DNA from: Numenius arquata
Lineage: Eukaryota; Chordata; Aves; Charadriiformes; Scolopacidae
Direction: 5' to 3'
Length of the DNA stretch: 64,000 nucleotides
Assembly (NCBI RefSeq): GCF_964106895.1
Contig: NC_133615.1
Coordinates: forward strand, 28,475,628 to 28,539,627
The translations under genes were made by a program, and so were the position numbers. This document shows, piece by piece, positions 1 to 11,533 of this stretch; positions within the stretch are counted from its first letter, which is position 1, and every line of letters begins with the position of its first letter. The notes under the pieces were generated by a model, which saw only the letters and a list, made by a program, of their open reading frames with translations, made no database searches and was not told where the DNA came from.

Positions 1-3000
1 GGGTAAAAGATGGGCATGTTGAGACAGGATATTCTGGCTTCTTTGGCACACTAAAATGCCTGTATCCAATGCTAAATGACCCTTATGTTAGAAAGAAATT
101 ACAGTTTCTTGTTGACTTTTGTAAGGTGCTCACTCAAAGCAGTTCTAAATGTTCCTTTTTTTTTTTTTTCTGCAGAAAGAGGCCACTACCGAACACTTTT
201 GACAACCTGACTTGCAAAAGCCTGGGAAGAGCTTTACAAAGGCCCAGCGACTGGAAAAAATTGGGCAGAGTGCCTTCATCATTTGCATTTTCTAGTTACC
301 ATGAAAATTGTGCAACTTAGTCATTGGGACAGGTCATATAAGAGCTTCACTATTTATCTTGTATGCGCAATTATCCATGCCACCATCACACCTACTCAGT
401 CTCCACACCAATCATTTTGTACAGTTTAGTCATGCAGTCAAATAGCTGAAGATATCAAAGTCCCTGTTCCATACCATTGCTGTTCCTGCCAGATGAGAAC
501 GACTAATAACTGGCCCTCTGGCTCGTATTCCAGTGTTTTTTTATTGAACTGGTCTCTATTTGTCCTTGTCTTTGAAATAACTTTTCTGGACAGTGAAAGA
601 AGCCGGACTTACAGTCCTGAAACCTGCTTCCTGTGAACCTATGGTTGCTTTGCCTTAACACATCTCAAGCCTGTTGGCTAGAAGACACTGCTGCTCAGCT
701 CAGGGGAGAGGTGCACAGAAACCCCAGCACTTCTCATTGGTATGCAGAACTTAACCACTGTCTTAGGCCATTTCAAATGGTAAGTACAAACCATGGCTAC
801 TTTTGGTTTACTTCCTGTTGTGCTTGGCTTCTCTCAGTTACTACCTCCCAGATGAGATTTAGTGGTTTACATCTCCCCAAAGTGTTTCCTAATTCAGTCG
901 AGTGTAATGCTTGGCCATGACCACCTCTCCATCACAGACAAGGTGAATCTGCGTGTTCAAGCTCTGGAGGACTAATCCTTAAGCAGTGAGATCGCACTCT
1001 TGGCTTCTCTGCTAAAAGTGTAACATAAGTATCAGCTGGGCTAATGAACTGAATGAATATAAACACCTCTGATCTAGGATGGTCAAAATATTTCACATAG
1101 GAAGGCTTACTGACCAGCTGAATGGCAAGAAGCTATCACTGGTGATCTGGTATAGGGGCAAAGCAAGGTCTGGTCTGGCCAAGTTTGTCCTCTCACCCCA
1201 TCTGTCCCCAGATGCATAGCCTTCTGCCCACGTTTCTTCACCATTTGCAGTTAGTGGGGATGGAGTGCTCCTTGAAACCTGATGGATGAAAACCCTTCCT
1301 AAAATTCAGCATTTGGTGGTCTCAGCCATGGAAGGAAAAATTCATCAGTCTCCCATTAAATGGGATCTGGACTGTAAGTCTTTCAGGCAACTGTGTTACT
1401 TTACATGTTTTCCCTACCTCTAGGAAAAATAAAACACGTTAAATGTCCAGTATTTCACCCAAACTCATCTATCCCAGCACTGCAAAAGCTTGCTAGTCAA
1501 GGAACGCAAATATTTACTTAGTAAAGCTTTAAGATCAGGCTTTTGGGCTGGAAACTGAAAGGTATAACTAAGCCAGATATAGGACAACTCCTGTTTAAAC
1601 TGCAGACCTTAATCTGCAGAGCCAGGTAGCTCTCTAGATCTTTATCCTGTTTTGGCTTGGACTGCTCTGTGCAACCCAGTCATAAGAACAGGGATTCTTG
1701 ACATTCACCCACAAAACCATCTCCTGAATGGATGGTCATATTGGGCAGAGGAGGCTAATAACCAGTCCCACACATAGGGCCAGCCTGCTCTTCTCAAGTT
1801 GCTATATGTTTCAGTCTAATCAGACATTTCATTCTCATAGCCTTAACTTCTTGCTGCTTGTCAAGTAGCAGAGGTATGCACAAGGAATCAGACATCCTCT
1901 GTCTTTGGCATTTGGACTGTGATGCGCTAATGCAGATGTTCTGGTCCCTTGGGGTCAGGACAATAGGGTCCAGAGGGACAAATATCAGTCTCCTGGTTGC
2001 CTGCTTGCCAAGCAAACCAGGCTACTCCCCAGAGTCTACTCTAGTGCACTTGCATGAAATGCGCTGAAAAATGTTAGTTCAATGCTGATTGTGCAAGATT
2101 CATGTGCTCCAGCATGTTCTGGAGTTGTTCCAGAAAGCAGCAATAACAGAACAGACCGAGCTGAAGGAGTTAAAATGATGAAAAATTAGGCTCAAAATTT
2201 TTCATATGTGCTTATATGCCATTGTAGCAGTGGCTGGGAGTTTCTATTGGCTTGGCTTAAAAAAGATATTGCTAATGTCTAATATTTGATGACAGATGGT
2301 TCACACATACCGCCAAATCTATTGTCTCACTTAATAGCTCTTTCTTCTAGCTGAAAGAAGGTAATCTTTATTTTTAGGAGTTGGTAGGAGGATCTGTGTA
2401 CAATGTACCTTCTGACAACCTTTCCAGTTTTGGAGTCTGTTCTTAGCTGACTGAAATGGCGTTGTCTCCCTTACCCTCTGGAGGATGGACTCACAAGGAG
2501 GCATCACAGTCATAATGCCTAATTTGTGTGTGCTTTTCTGTCTAGTAGGACTCAAAACACTGAATTAGGCAATTGCATTTTTTGTACAGTGTATGGAAAC
2601 AAGTAAAACACATGATCCCATCCATCTACCGCAAAGGATGAGAAGTTTGGGGCCCCTGTCTCTTTGAGGGCGAGAGACACCCATTTTTGTCATGCTGTGG
2701 CTCACTGCTGAGGACAATTAATCCACCCACTCACCAGCTGCCTGCAAACTTGCATGTTCATATATATCTTTTTTTTTCTTTTTTTTTTTAAGAGCTGAAA
2801 GCAATAGCTGTAACCCAGCAATGCATACTTCCCAAGAGAGTGCCTTAAACAGCAGACTAAGCTGTACTGAGGCGGGGATTCTGTGTCCCTTTCTTCCAGC
2901 AAGGTGCCCTGTGTGTGTGTTGCAATATACATCACAGCAGTGTTAGGAGCCTGAGTCTCATCGGCCAGGTTATGGAGTCATTCACTCCCTCTTTCCATCT

Positions 3001-4804
3001 TTTAAGCAAAACAAGGCAGATCAATGAGAAGAGTTGTGAATACCTCCCTGGACTGTTCTACAATAGTATAAACAGGGCCATCTTCTGCTTCACGGGACTC
3101 TGAGGGGACAAATACCAGCTTCCAGCCAGATAGGGGAAGGATCTGAACCTGTGCTTATCATATCTCATGTGAATACACTGCACTCCATGAGGCTGTAGCT
3201 TAAAGGAAAAGGGCATATGTGCATGGGACCTCCTTCTTCAGTCTGTGCTCACAGGAGGAAGTCCATGCCAAGGTCAGAACTTACCAGATCCAGACCCAGA
3301 CTTCAGGATGTTTTATGGATGCCATGGCAAGAGACTGTTTGCTACCAAGGTGTTTCTTGCCATGAGAATTGTTGTGTGTTTACCACTAATAGTGGTTCCT
3401 CAGAAGCAATGTGGGAATGTTTAAGGTTGGGTGGGCACCAACAAAAGTTTGTACAATAGCAGTCATGAGCATAAGCATGCGAGAAGACACGAGAGAGACT
3501 TCATTCCCTTAATAAATGGAGCACAAGGGCTCTGATTTGGTAACTTCCAAATGTTTTTTGCGGATGTGTTTGTTCTACTGCAAGTGCTTACTGTAAAGCG
3601 AGAGGGAAGCTCTGGGATCGAAACCTGTTTTAAGGGCTGATTTCCTCAACAAGTAGGAGAGCAGTGCCATTCCAAAGAGCATTTTCAGACTTCACAGCTG
3701 GCTAACTTGAGACTGTGGCCTATTCTTGTTTTCTTGACTCTGGGGTGATAGGACAAGCCAGGTATTTTCAAAGTGAGTAAGATTAGGGACCGTCATAAGT
3801 AACAGCATCAGCAGCTTCCATCTTCAAGTGATGCTGTGTACATACTTGCGCAAGCTGCTTGAGCAAATTTTGCACATTGCACTGAAGCGTCCAGTGTTTC
3901 CCCATCTGCCAAACCCCTGTGATGTGTGAGTTCTTCCTGGGACCATAAACATTAATGGTTTTGCATGTTTCTAGACCCATGGGGTAGTCACTGCCCTGAT
4001 GTATTTGGAACTGGGGAAAAGTGCTGCTGGAAATTGGAATATTCAAGGTGGAAAAGTCCTCACCTTGCTTCAGAAGGACATTTCCAAATGTTATCACAAA
4101 GTTAGTTACATGAAGAGGAAACAGGTAGAGCGCTGTAGCCTCATTCAAAGCCCAGATCATCTCTTAATAAAAGTTGTCTAATGGACATCTGCCTGGAGTG
4201 GGGATGGGGTTGGAAGTGGGGAGAGGAATTGTTTCCTCTTCTGTGTGCAAAGGAAGAGTGGCTCTGTCAGGAAATGCTGATATGGAAAAGTGACTCCAGG
4301 AAGGGATTTACTGCTTTCTTAGTGACACAGTGATGTGATTAGTGGTTGAGGTATCTCTCCATAAAGTGTGACAGCAAACCATGCCTTGTACTTATATCAA
4401 AGGTTGCCCTTAGCTGTTCATGGGATTGCAGTTTACTATAGTCACACTAGTGCCAAGGAGCACCTTGGCAAAGGATGGATGTTTGACCTTTAATAAAACC
4501 TTTAGCTTCATGTAATGTGATTTAGCAGCTACAAATAAAAGGGAGGAGTCAGCATCAAACACCTAGTGGCTCTGTGATAGTGTTCCCGGTCTGCTGTATC
4601 CTGGTACATGTGGGCTTTCAGTTTGGCTTGGCCTCTCTCTTCATTTTCGTTGCTTCAGACTGGGGCTTTTCTTTGGCTACTTGCCAGCCCCAGCAATACA
4701 GTCTTGTGCTGAAACAGGCCTACACTGCAAAGCTTTATTTTTTTTTCTTTACAGCCCATCAACCATAAAGCCATATATACATTTGTGCTTCTGCCCATCC
4801 TATT
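1..4804. other. Non-coding stretch, no gene seen
   Basis: No open frame here resembles a known protein, and all are short and without domain signatures. A T-rich tract followed by CTGCAG near 150-175 resembles a splice acceptor, but no credible exon follows it. I see no CR1 or LTR edge in this stretch. It is ordinary avian intergenic or intronic DNA as far as it can be read by eye. Confidence 0.6.
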
Positions 4805-5340
4805 TTCATAGAATCATAGAATGGTTAGAGTTGGAAGGGACCTTAAAGATCATCGAGTTCCAACCCCCCTGCCATGGGCAGGGACACCTCCACCAGACCA
4901 GGTTGCTCAAAGCCCCATCCAGCCTGGTCTTGAACACCTCCAGGGATGGGGCATCCACAACTTCCCTGGGCAACCTGTTCCAGTGTCTCACCACCCTCAC
5001 ACTAAAGAATTTCTTCCTAATATCTAATCTAAATCTCCCCTCCTTCAGTTTAAAACCATTAGCCCTCATCCTATCGCTCCACTCCCTGATAAAGAGTCCC
5101 TCCCCTTCTCTCCTGTAGGCCCCCTTCAGGTACTGGAAGGCTGTTATAAGGTCTTTCTGGAGCCTTCTCTTCTCCAGGCTGAACAACCCCAGCTCTCTCA
5201 GCCTGTCTTCATAGGAGAGGTGCTCCAGCCCTCTGATCATTTTTGTGGCCCTCCGCTGGACCCATTCCAACAGGTCCATGTCCTTCCTGTGTTGAGGACT
5301 CCAGAGCTGGACACAGTACTCCAGGTGGGGTCTCCCTATT
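4805..5340 (-). mobile_element. CR1 LINE, 5'-truncated 3' fragment
   Basis: On the minus strand this reads as the last part of CR1 ORF2 (motifs RPHLEYCVQLW, VQRRATKMIRGLEHLSYE, RLRELGLFSLEKRRL, FRLDIRKKFF, HWNRLPREVV) followed by a short 3' UTR. It ends in the CR1 3' repeat, seen on the plus strand as CATAGAATCATAGAATGG. The frame is open from about 5340 to 4806 but lacks endonuclease and reverse transcriptase, as expected of a 5'-truncated insertion. The 3' UTR has no G/T-rich tract, so it belongs to another subfamily than the copies at 14.1, 30.3 and 48.1 kb. Confidence 0.93.
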
Positions 5341-5970
5341 TTAGTCCATGTCTCCACCATGTGTCTCTGTTGAGAGCAGTGAGTAAGTATCACTTAGTTC
5401 AGGCAGCAGTGTGGTCACAGCAGTGCTTTATTCCTCAGTGTAAGAGAACCTCTAGTGGAATCACAGCGTTGTGGTTCCTCTGTTCTTTTTGGGGACTGCG
5501 CTTGGAGATTTGCCCACTTTTTGAGCTTGCAGTATGAAGCATGAAGAAGTGCTGGGAGAAAGGCAAGGACCATGCATGGTCTTGCCTGTTTCACTTGTCC
5601 CTGCTGGTACACATAACCAGATGCCCCAAATCAGTAATCCCAATGATGTCTCTGTGCAGTCAAATATTTTTAGGGGTACTGACCTGGACCATAGAGGCAG
5701 ATTTAATAGCATTTTCTGACCTCCCCGTGTGAGCTGGTTGGTCCCCTGCACCGGATATTTTATCTTCTGTATATTGCAGTATACCTGAAACAAAACTGAA
5801 ATCTTGTCTCGCAGTCATTAGCCAACAGCCCCCAACTGTGGCCAGGGGATGTCCCCAGCTGGATGCCCCAGGTATGCAACCTATCCTACTCAGGCCATAT
5901 AGCCACGTCTTTGCAGGTATACCAGGACATAATTCAGTCCCAAATCTACTGCATCTACTACAGAGGGTGG
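5341..5970. other. Unassigned spacer between CR1 and solo LTR
   Basis: Nothing recognisable beyond short chance open frames. It separates the CR1 fragment from the solo LTR and its target duplication. Confidence 0.5.
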
Positions 5971-5975
5971 GGGGT

Positions 5976-6736
5976 TGTCCCAGTTTGAAGTAAAACCGAA
6001 CCAATTTTCTGTTCTGTAACTTTACATCCTAGCTAGGCCTCCTCTAACTCTCTGAAATTAACGGCATATTGTGGAGAAAACTGCTCATTCTCAGAATGAT
6101 AAGACCAATGTTTGTGCTCCATGCCAAGGAATGGTATGCAGGGAGGCCCTTGCTTATACTTATTGCTATAACAACCAAGGTCGGCCCATTTTCGTTATTT
6201 GCCCCCTTAGAGGGTCGGAAACAGAAAAAACATAGAGGGGTCACATCAGTGGGGAGGAGTGGACAGGACAGGTGACCCAAACCTGACCAACAGGGGTATT
6301 CCATCCCATCTGCCCCATGCTCAGTGTAAAAGCTGACGGATCAAAGGGTCAGCCCCCTTCCTGCGATGGCCGACATCCAGAGAGGACTCTGTCTGTTCAT
6401 CTGCCTTTGATCCCGATCCGTGTGTTCCTGACTCCAGAGCTGGAATCCAGTTCCCATCTGTTGCTGAGTCCAGTCTGGGACTTCCCCAGTGCCTGCCGGT
6501 GACGTGACTGTCATCCTGGGAGCTTGATACGGTTTTGTATATATTGTATCTATTTCATTATTTTCTTCTTTATTTTTATTTTAATATTAATTCTTCATTA
6601 AAGTAGTTTAGTTCATTCTAAACTTCTGAATCTCCTTATCTCTTTCTCTCCTCTCTCTCTCTTTTGGAGGGGGGGAGAAGGGGGGGAAGGGCCATCTGTC
6701 GGTCTGGTTTCAGTAAATTCTGCCGAAACCACGACA
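5976..6736 (+). mobile_element. Solo LTR with 5-bp target duplication GGGGT
   Basis: The element starts TGTCCCAGTTTGAAG and ends AAACCACGACA, the TG...CA ends of a retroviral LTR. It is flanked by the direct repeat GGGGT at 5971-5975 and 6737-6741, a perfect 5-bp target duplication. A TATA-like GTGTAAAAGC lies near 6325. A T/A-rich segment with CATTAAAG near 6597 probably serves polyadenylation. The same sequence, clearly homologous over its whole length, recurs at 38774-39495. No internal viral sequence adjoins, so this is a solo LTR left by LTR-LTR recombination. Five-base duplications and the TGTCCTGG start suggest an avian ERV-L or ERV-K-type family; the class is inferred. Confidence 0.92.
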
Positions 6737-6741
6737 GGGGT

Positions 6742-9330
6742 GAGGAGGGAGGAAGGTCTGGGGGGAGCTTGGCGGTCACAAGGGAGAGTGGAGATAGCAG
6801 CCCAAGAAATGGGGATGGATTAAAGCAACACCTTTTAGCACTACCTTTTCTGTGCTTCTGTGGGAAATTGAGTCTTCCCTGTTTCTTTTGTCCCAAACTT
6901 TGGCTTCTATACTTATCAGCATGAAAAAACCGTGAGCATGAAATCAAACAACAGGCTTCAAATGGGCACTACAAGGAGTCTAATTTGTACGTACTATTAT
7001 TTGGTCCTCTAACCTACTAGGTTTAAGGTAAACCATAGTGGAATATCAGACATGAAATGAAACAGTGTCATTAATTCAATCCAGTGAGATATGTTTTATA
7101 TAACAAAGGGATTTGTTCTGATAGTCAAACAATGTATGAGAGTCAAAATAGATTCATTTTGTTCTCAGAGCAAACATATTAAGGAAAGCCATCAAGAAGT
7201 AAAGAACATGTACTTTTTTTTTTAAAAAAAACTGTGCTTTATTTAGGGCTAAGATGGAAAGCGTCATTCAATAATTACAGAAGATTACAAGGACTTTTAG
7301 GGAACTGAGAGTAAAAGAGCAGTTGTATGGAACTGCAGCTGCATTACACATCTGTACTTCCTAGCTGTGTGCTCAGTCTGGCTGTCCTTACTTGGGCAAA
7401 ATACCCGCTATATCCCAGTGGGAGTTCTGATAGAGTAAGGACTGTAAGATCAGGCCCAATAGGGAATTAAAAATAAAATAAAAATTTAAAAAAAAAACAG
7501 AAAGAGAAAAGAAAGTTTGTGATCAAGATAAAAAATACTAGGAAAAAAACCAAAAACATTAAAACAGAGTAAAACCAAATAAAGAATCAGAAACAATTAT
7601 CACACTGCTCAATCGATGAAAATAAGTAATGATGATGTAAAGTAAGTTTGATGATGTGAAGTGAGAATGATGTAAATCAAGTTTTAAGATTGTGAAAATA
7701 AATTCTAATAGATATGATATACTTTAAAATGTGTGTTCTTAAATAATTCATTGTTTTTTCTGTCAGATTTTTTAAAGCAGTCTTATTTTTTAACTGCTCT
7801 AAATACCAAAGATAAATATCGTACTTTCATTAAATAGTTTTCCTTGCTTTTCTCTATCATTACAATCAAAAGTCCTACAAAATATGTAAATTTATTTACA
7901 GAAAAACAGAGCCAGCATCTTTTTTTTAAACATCCCCTGTTTTTGAAAATTCCTTGTAAACAATTTCAGAAATTTTTCAGAGATAGTTTTCTTTTCTTTT
8001 TCTTTTTCTTTAAGATTAAGGTTCTGGGCTAACCACTTGCTCTGAAGGTTTCTAGAGCAAATATGGAAGGTACTGAAGCATAGGATGATGGGAATTTTGT
8101 GGACAGCAGATCATGAAGACATGAAGCGTTTAGCTGTGTTTTGTTGTTCAAGTTAGAACTACAGTCTGATAAAAAGACAGCTGTTTTGTTTCCCATTTCT
8201 GTTGTCTACAGAATGGAATTTTGTGTATTTTTTAATAGCTAGAATGCTTGCAGTTAATAAAGCTGCCAAATTAGCCATTTCTCTCCTTTTTCTCCTTGAT
8301 AAATAACAGCATTCAACAGTAATCAGCAGAGAGTAGAAATTTTTGCTGAATCTAAACTCTACAAAAATTACAGTTCCACAACATCTTTGTTTTTAGCATA
8401 TGTTAATTTCTATGTAGTATTATTTTTGTGCTTTTTTTGGGGTTTTATGTTGTCTGATTTTTTTTCTATTATATAGGTATTTTAAACTTTTTAAAATTCT
8501 GTACAACTATCAGGATTTTAAATGGGGAGAGTTAGAAGCATTTAAAAACATTTTTTTTCATTTAATATCAACCATCTTTCTGTTCTCTATGCCTTTTTAT
8601 GTATTTATTTATTTACTTTTTTTTTTGTTTTTCATAGATATCCATCTTACCTGCCTTTAACAGCACGATCCTTACATATTATACAGAAAACCATGTGAAA
8701 ACTTCATAGACTCTATGTGTAACCAAAGAACTTCCCAAAATATCAAAGAACTATTAACTTGCTGTTTTAAAAGCATTTAAGCTTTTTTTTTTTAAATGTT
8801 TTTTTACATATTACATATAATCACTCTCAAAAACTGTTTTAGGAACATCTCGGAGAAAAGGAAAGAACTTCCATATTTTACATACAGCTACAAGTCTGCG
8901 ATAAAAAGTTTTGTCCTTTGGTCCCTATATAGCTAAGGAATGACAGATAAAGATGCTCAGTGACTGTTACCATGTGTCATGGTAACAGCATCCTTGGTGG
9001 CAAAGAGGCACTCCTTTGTCAGTATCCAGGTTTGCCTTTCCCGTTTGAAGAAAAGCCGCTGTGGTGATATCAGTGTCTCTTCAGAAATCCTGGTTGATCT
9101 TGTTCCTATTCTGATTTTTACGCGTGCTTTTTTCTCCAAGCGCATGTACTTCAAAGTCAGCAGACGTGATACTTTTCTTGAAGAAATGTAACAGTCTAAA
9201 CAATCAAAGAGAGAATAAGTCTGAAGTCTTCAGCTTGATTGATATTTGGTGATATGTCAAAGGTGTAATCCAACAGTTCCTTTGTTTTTAATATATATAT
9301 TATTTAATTATTTTTCCCCCTAAACATGGC
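6742..9330. other. AT-rich non-coding stretch
   Basis: Strongly A/T-rich between about 7200 and 9300, with many homopolymer runs and no coding signature. The only structure noted is the hairpin at 8964-8988. No transposon edge was recognised. Confidence 0.55.
8964..8988. repeat. Perfect 11-bp inverted repeat with 3-nt loop
   Basis: CTGTTACCATG, loop TGT, CATGGTAACAG: the arms are exactly complementary. The half-sites GTTACC and GGTAAC match the two halves of the RFX X-box consensus, but they are 9 bases apart rather than the usual 0-3. A cruciform-prone site or a regulatory element is possible; nothing else supports a function. Confidence 0.6.
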
Positions 9331-9336
9331 CCATTC

Positions 9337-9704
9337 TGTGGGAGACTGGCTAGCTGAGAAGGGTCGCGTAGACATGATCCAGCTGGCCGAGCAAGAACTT
9401 GAGAAACATCGGATTCAGCCCCCGTAACTGCTGAGCTGGCAAGGACACCCTGTCCTTGACTGTAACTGTTGTATGATAACAGGGAGATTGCAGCTGCTCA
9501 GGCATGGGAAAAGAGGATGAAAGTAACTGTAAAGAAGGAACTAAGGGCGGGGTTGAAGTTTGGAGGACAGGCCAATCAGAAAGATGTATTGCAGAATATG
9601 TATTAGCTAATTATAACGAAGCATAAAAGACGGCTGTACTATTCAATAAACGAAGCTTGCTGATCACTCATATTGAGTGTCCCTGTCTTCCCTCCGTCGC
9701 GACA
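9337..9704 (+). repeat. 5' LTR of ERV-A
   Basis: Starts TGTGGGAGACTGG and ends CCGTCGCGACA. Promoter-like signals are CCAAT at 9572-9576 and CATAAAAGA near 9622-9630. The polyadenylation signal AATAAA is at 9645-9650, very close to the TATA-like box, implying a short R region as in alpharetroviruses. It matches the 3' LTR at 367 of 368 positions by eye. Confidence 0.95.
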
Positions 9705-9706
9705 AA

Positions 9707-9724
9707 TGGCGCCTGAACAGGGAC
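9707..9724 (+). promoter_or_regulatory. Primer binding site, tRNA-Lys3 type
   Basis: TGGCGCCTGAACAGGGAC lies two bases after the 5' LTR. It differs at one position from the standard site complementary to the 3' end of tRNA-Lys3. It would prime minus-strand DNA synthesis of the element. Confidence 0.85.
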
Positions 9725-9899
9725 CCTAGAGAGGGCTGAACCTGCGAGCCATGAGTCGACGGAGCCTGGGTACCGGTCCTGAAAGCAGCGCAGGAGGTGA
9801 AAGGGATTAAGGGATTGATCCCCGCGCCCGGGAGCACCTATAGAGGGTCCCGCCGGCCACGCGCTGCCGAGGTCTTGCAAAGGCTGCAACAGCGCTGAC

Positions 9900-10133
9900 G
9901 AAGGTATGAATAGACAAGCGGCGTATGATTTGCTCAAATGCTTTTTAGAAAAGCGGAGCATTCAGGGTATAGATAACGAAGGTATGAACAGACAAGCAGC
10001 GTACGATTTGCTCAAATGCTTTTTAGAAAAGCGGAGCATTCAGGGTATAGATAACGAAGGTATGAACAGACAAGCAGCGTACGATTTGCTCAAATGCTTT
10101 TTAGAAAAGCGGAGCGTTCAGGATATAGATTGT
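9900..10133 (+). repeat. Three tandem 78-bp copies at the start of gag
   Basis: Units 9900-9977, 9978-10055 and 10056-10133 each encode the same 26-residue block (MNRQAAYDLLKCFLEKRS plus a linker). Units 1 and 2 share their 3' halves and units 2 and 3 share their 5' halves. The period is an exact multiple of three, so the frame is kept. Each unit begins GAAGGTATGAA, which combines an ATG with a splice-donor-like AAG|GTATGA. Confidence 0.95.
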
Positions 10134-11080
10134 AAAAGGAAGTTGCCTGGGTTATCAGCGTATGGAGTAGCGAGAGGTTGCTTTGATAATCCAGATACGG
10201 TTTTTGAACACGAGGAATGGCGTAAATATGGGGATAAATTGCTTGACGAAGTTATATGCGATAATAAAACAGCCAAAAAGTTGATAAAGCCGTGGCAGGC
10301 AGTCGCTAACGCCCCGTTGCAACACCGAGCTGAGAAAAAAAAAAAAAAAAAAAGAGGAAAGAAAAAAAAAAAAGCCGTTCACTCAAAAAAAAAAAAAAAG
10401 GGGGAATCCCTTCATATATGGGTATTAAGCAAGGAAGAGAGGAGCCATTTGGTTTGTTTATCGATCGAGTAGCAAACGCCATACAGGCGGCCGGGGTGCC
10501 CGATTATCTCAAAGGCACTATACTAAAGCAGTGTGCTATACAAAATAGCAATCCGGCCACGCGTAACATCTTGGCTACATTGCCAGGGACATGGACCATC
10601 GAGGAAGGACTAGAAAGAATGGCTCAGGTACCGGTGGGGCCACAGGCAATGTTAGTTGAGGCAGTAAAGGAGCTAGGGAATAGTTTAAAGGAACACGCGC
10701 AGGCTACGCAGAGTCAGGTTTTAGCAGCCCTTGCTCCTTTGCAAACCTCTGCTGGGCGGTCAAATGCCCGCGGCCCACCTCGTTTGCGGTGCTTCCGTTG
10801 CGGTGTCGCCGGACACATGAGGCGGGACTGCAATGCCAACTCCGTGTGGTGCAAGAACTGTCGATCAGACACTCACAACGAAGCTGCCTGTCGTCGAGCT
10901 GGATCGGGAAACAGACGACCCAGCAGGAAAAGCCGCCCCGCGCTGACACAAAAAGCGGCTGCCTACCCAGCAGCGCACAACCCCTTCCTCTCCGGCCAGC
11001 CACAAGCGGAAGCCTCAGAACGGATCCTGCAACGCCAGTGCAGCTTACTGAGCAACAAAGACAAACGCTGCAACAAATAG
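9906..11080 (+). pseudogene. gag: gag remnant of ERV-A (matrix, C-terminal capsid, nucleocapsid)
   Basis: The first open frame (9906-10472) begins with the triplicated 26-residue unit and runs through a matrix-like region (motifs YGVARGCFDNPD and HEEWRKYGDKLLDEV) into lysine stretches coded by A-runs of 19, 12 and 15 bases at 10335-10353, 10362-10373 and 10385-10399. The second frame (10418-11080), in a different phase, carries the capsid major homology region (IKQGREEPFGLFIDRV). Two zinc knuckles follow, near 10795-10835 (CFRCGVAGHMRRDC) and 10850-10892 (CKNCRSDTHNEAAC). The N-terminal capsid domain is missing, so the protein could not build a normal shell. The product would bind RNA and drive particle assembly in an intact relative. 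The homology region and knuckles make the gag call secure; the matrix assignment is from position and composition. Confidence 0.88.
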
Positions 11081-11230
11081 CTTCTATGGTAACTACGCGT
11101 TCCACGCATCGGCGTGTTGAAGGTCTGCCCATTGACTTGACTGTTTTATGTGGTGAGCAGTATCTTATGGCAGCCTTAACTCAGCAAAAAAATAAAAACG
11201 GAGGAGAAGCAGGGGTCCACCACTATCGTA

Positions 11231-11518
11231 TTGGAATGGATAGCCCCTCCGCTACAACCACGGCAGACAATACAGGAAAAAATTGCCACGCTAGCAGATC
11301 TGATCAGGAAGGGTCGGTGCCGTATCCTACAGGTGGATGGCACCCTGCCAAGCACAATATGGGTGCCAATAAAGCAAATTGACCTGGAATGGTACTTGCA
11401 GAATTCCAAGGAGCACGATTGTATGAAAGCGAGGAGCAAAAGACCATGGCAAGGGTGCGCTGGAAGATCACCAGGGAGGTTAACAGAATCCTTGGGCAAC
11501 AACAATCACAAATCTTGA
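11231..11518 (+). pseudogene. Possible end of pol (integrase tail) of ERV-A
   Basis: Between gag and env lies about 450 bp that cannot hold protease, reverse transcriptase and integrase. One frame here reads ATLADLIRKGRCRILQVDG and then STIWVPIKQIDLEW. A WVP(I/S)-K/R motif just before env resembles the C-terminal end of retroviral integrases. The match is short and the assignment tentative; it could also be leader or untranslated sequence. It directly overlaps the region before the env start, where the end of integrase is expected. Confidence 0.35.
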
Positions 11519-11533
11519 CCAGAGTGTGCGGGG

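Noticed and set aside
150..320. T-rich tract plus CTGCAG followed by an open frame, like an acceptor and exon
   Set aside because: The following 45 codons have no recognisable motif and no matching donor was found.
1858..2067. Open frame containing DALMQMF, similar to a motif in the third CELF RNA recognition motif
   Set aside because: It is on the plus strand, on the wrong side of the minus-strand CELF exon, and the residues around it do not match the family. Chance similarity.
8957..9191. Hairpin at 8964-8988 as a microRNA precursor or X-box
   Set aside because: The stem is only 11 bp with a 3-base loop, too short for a pre-miRNA, and the X-box half-sites are too far apart.
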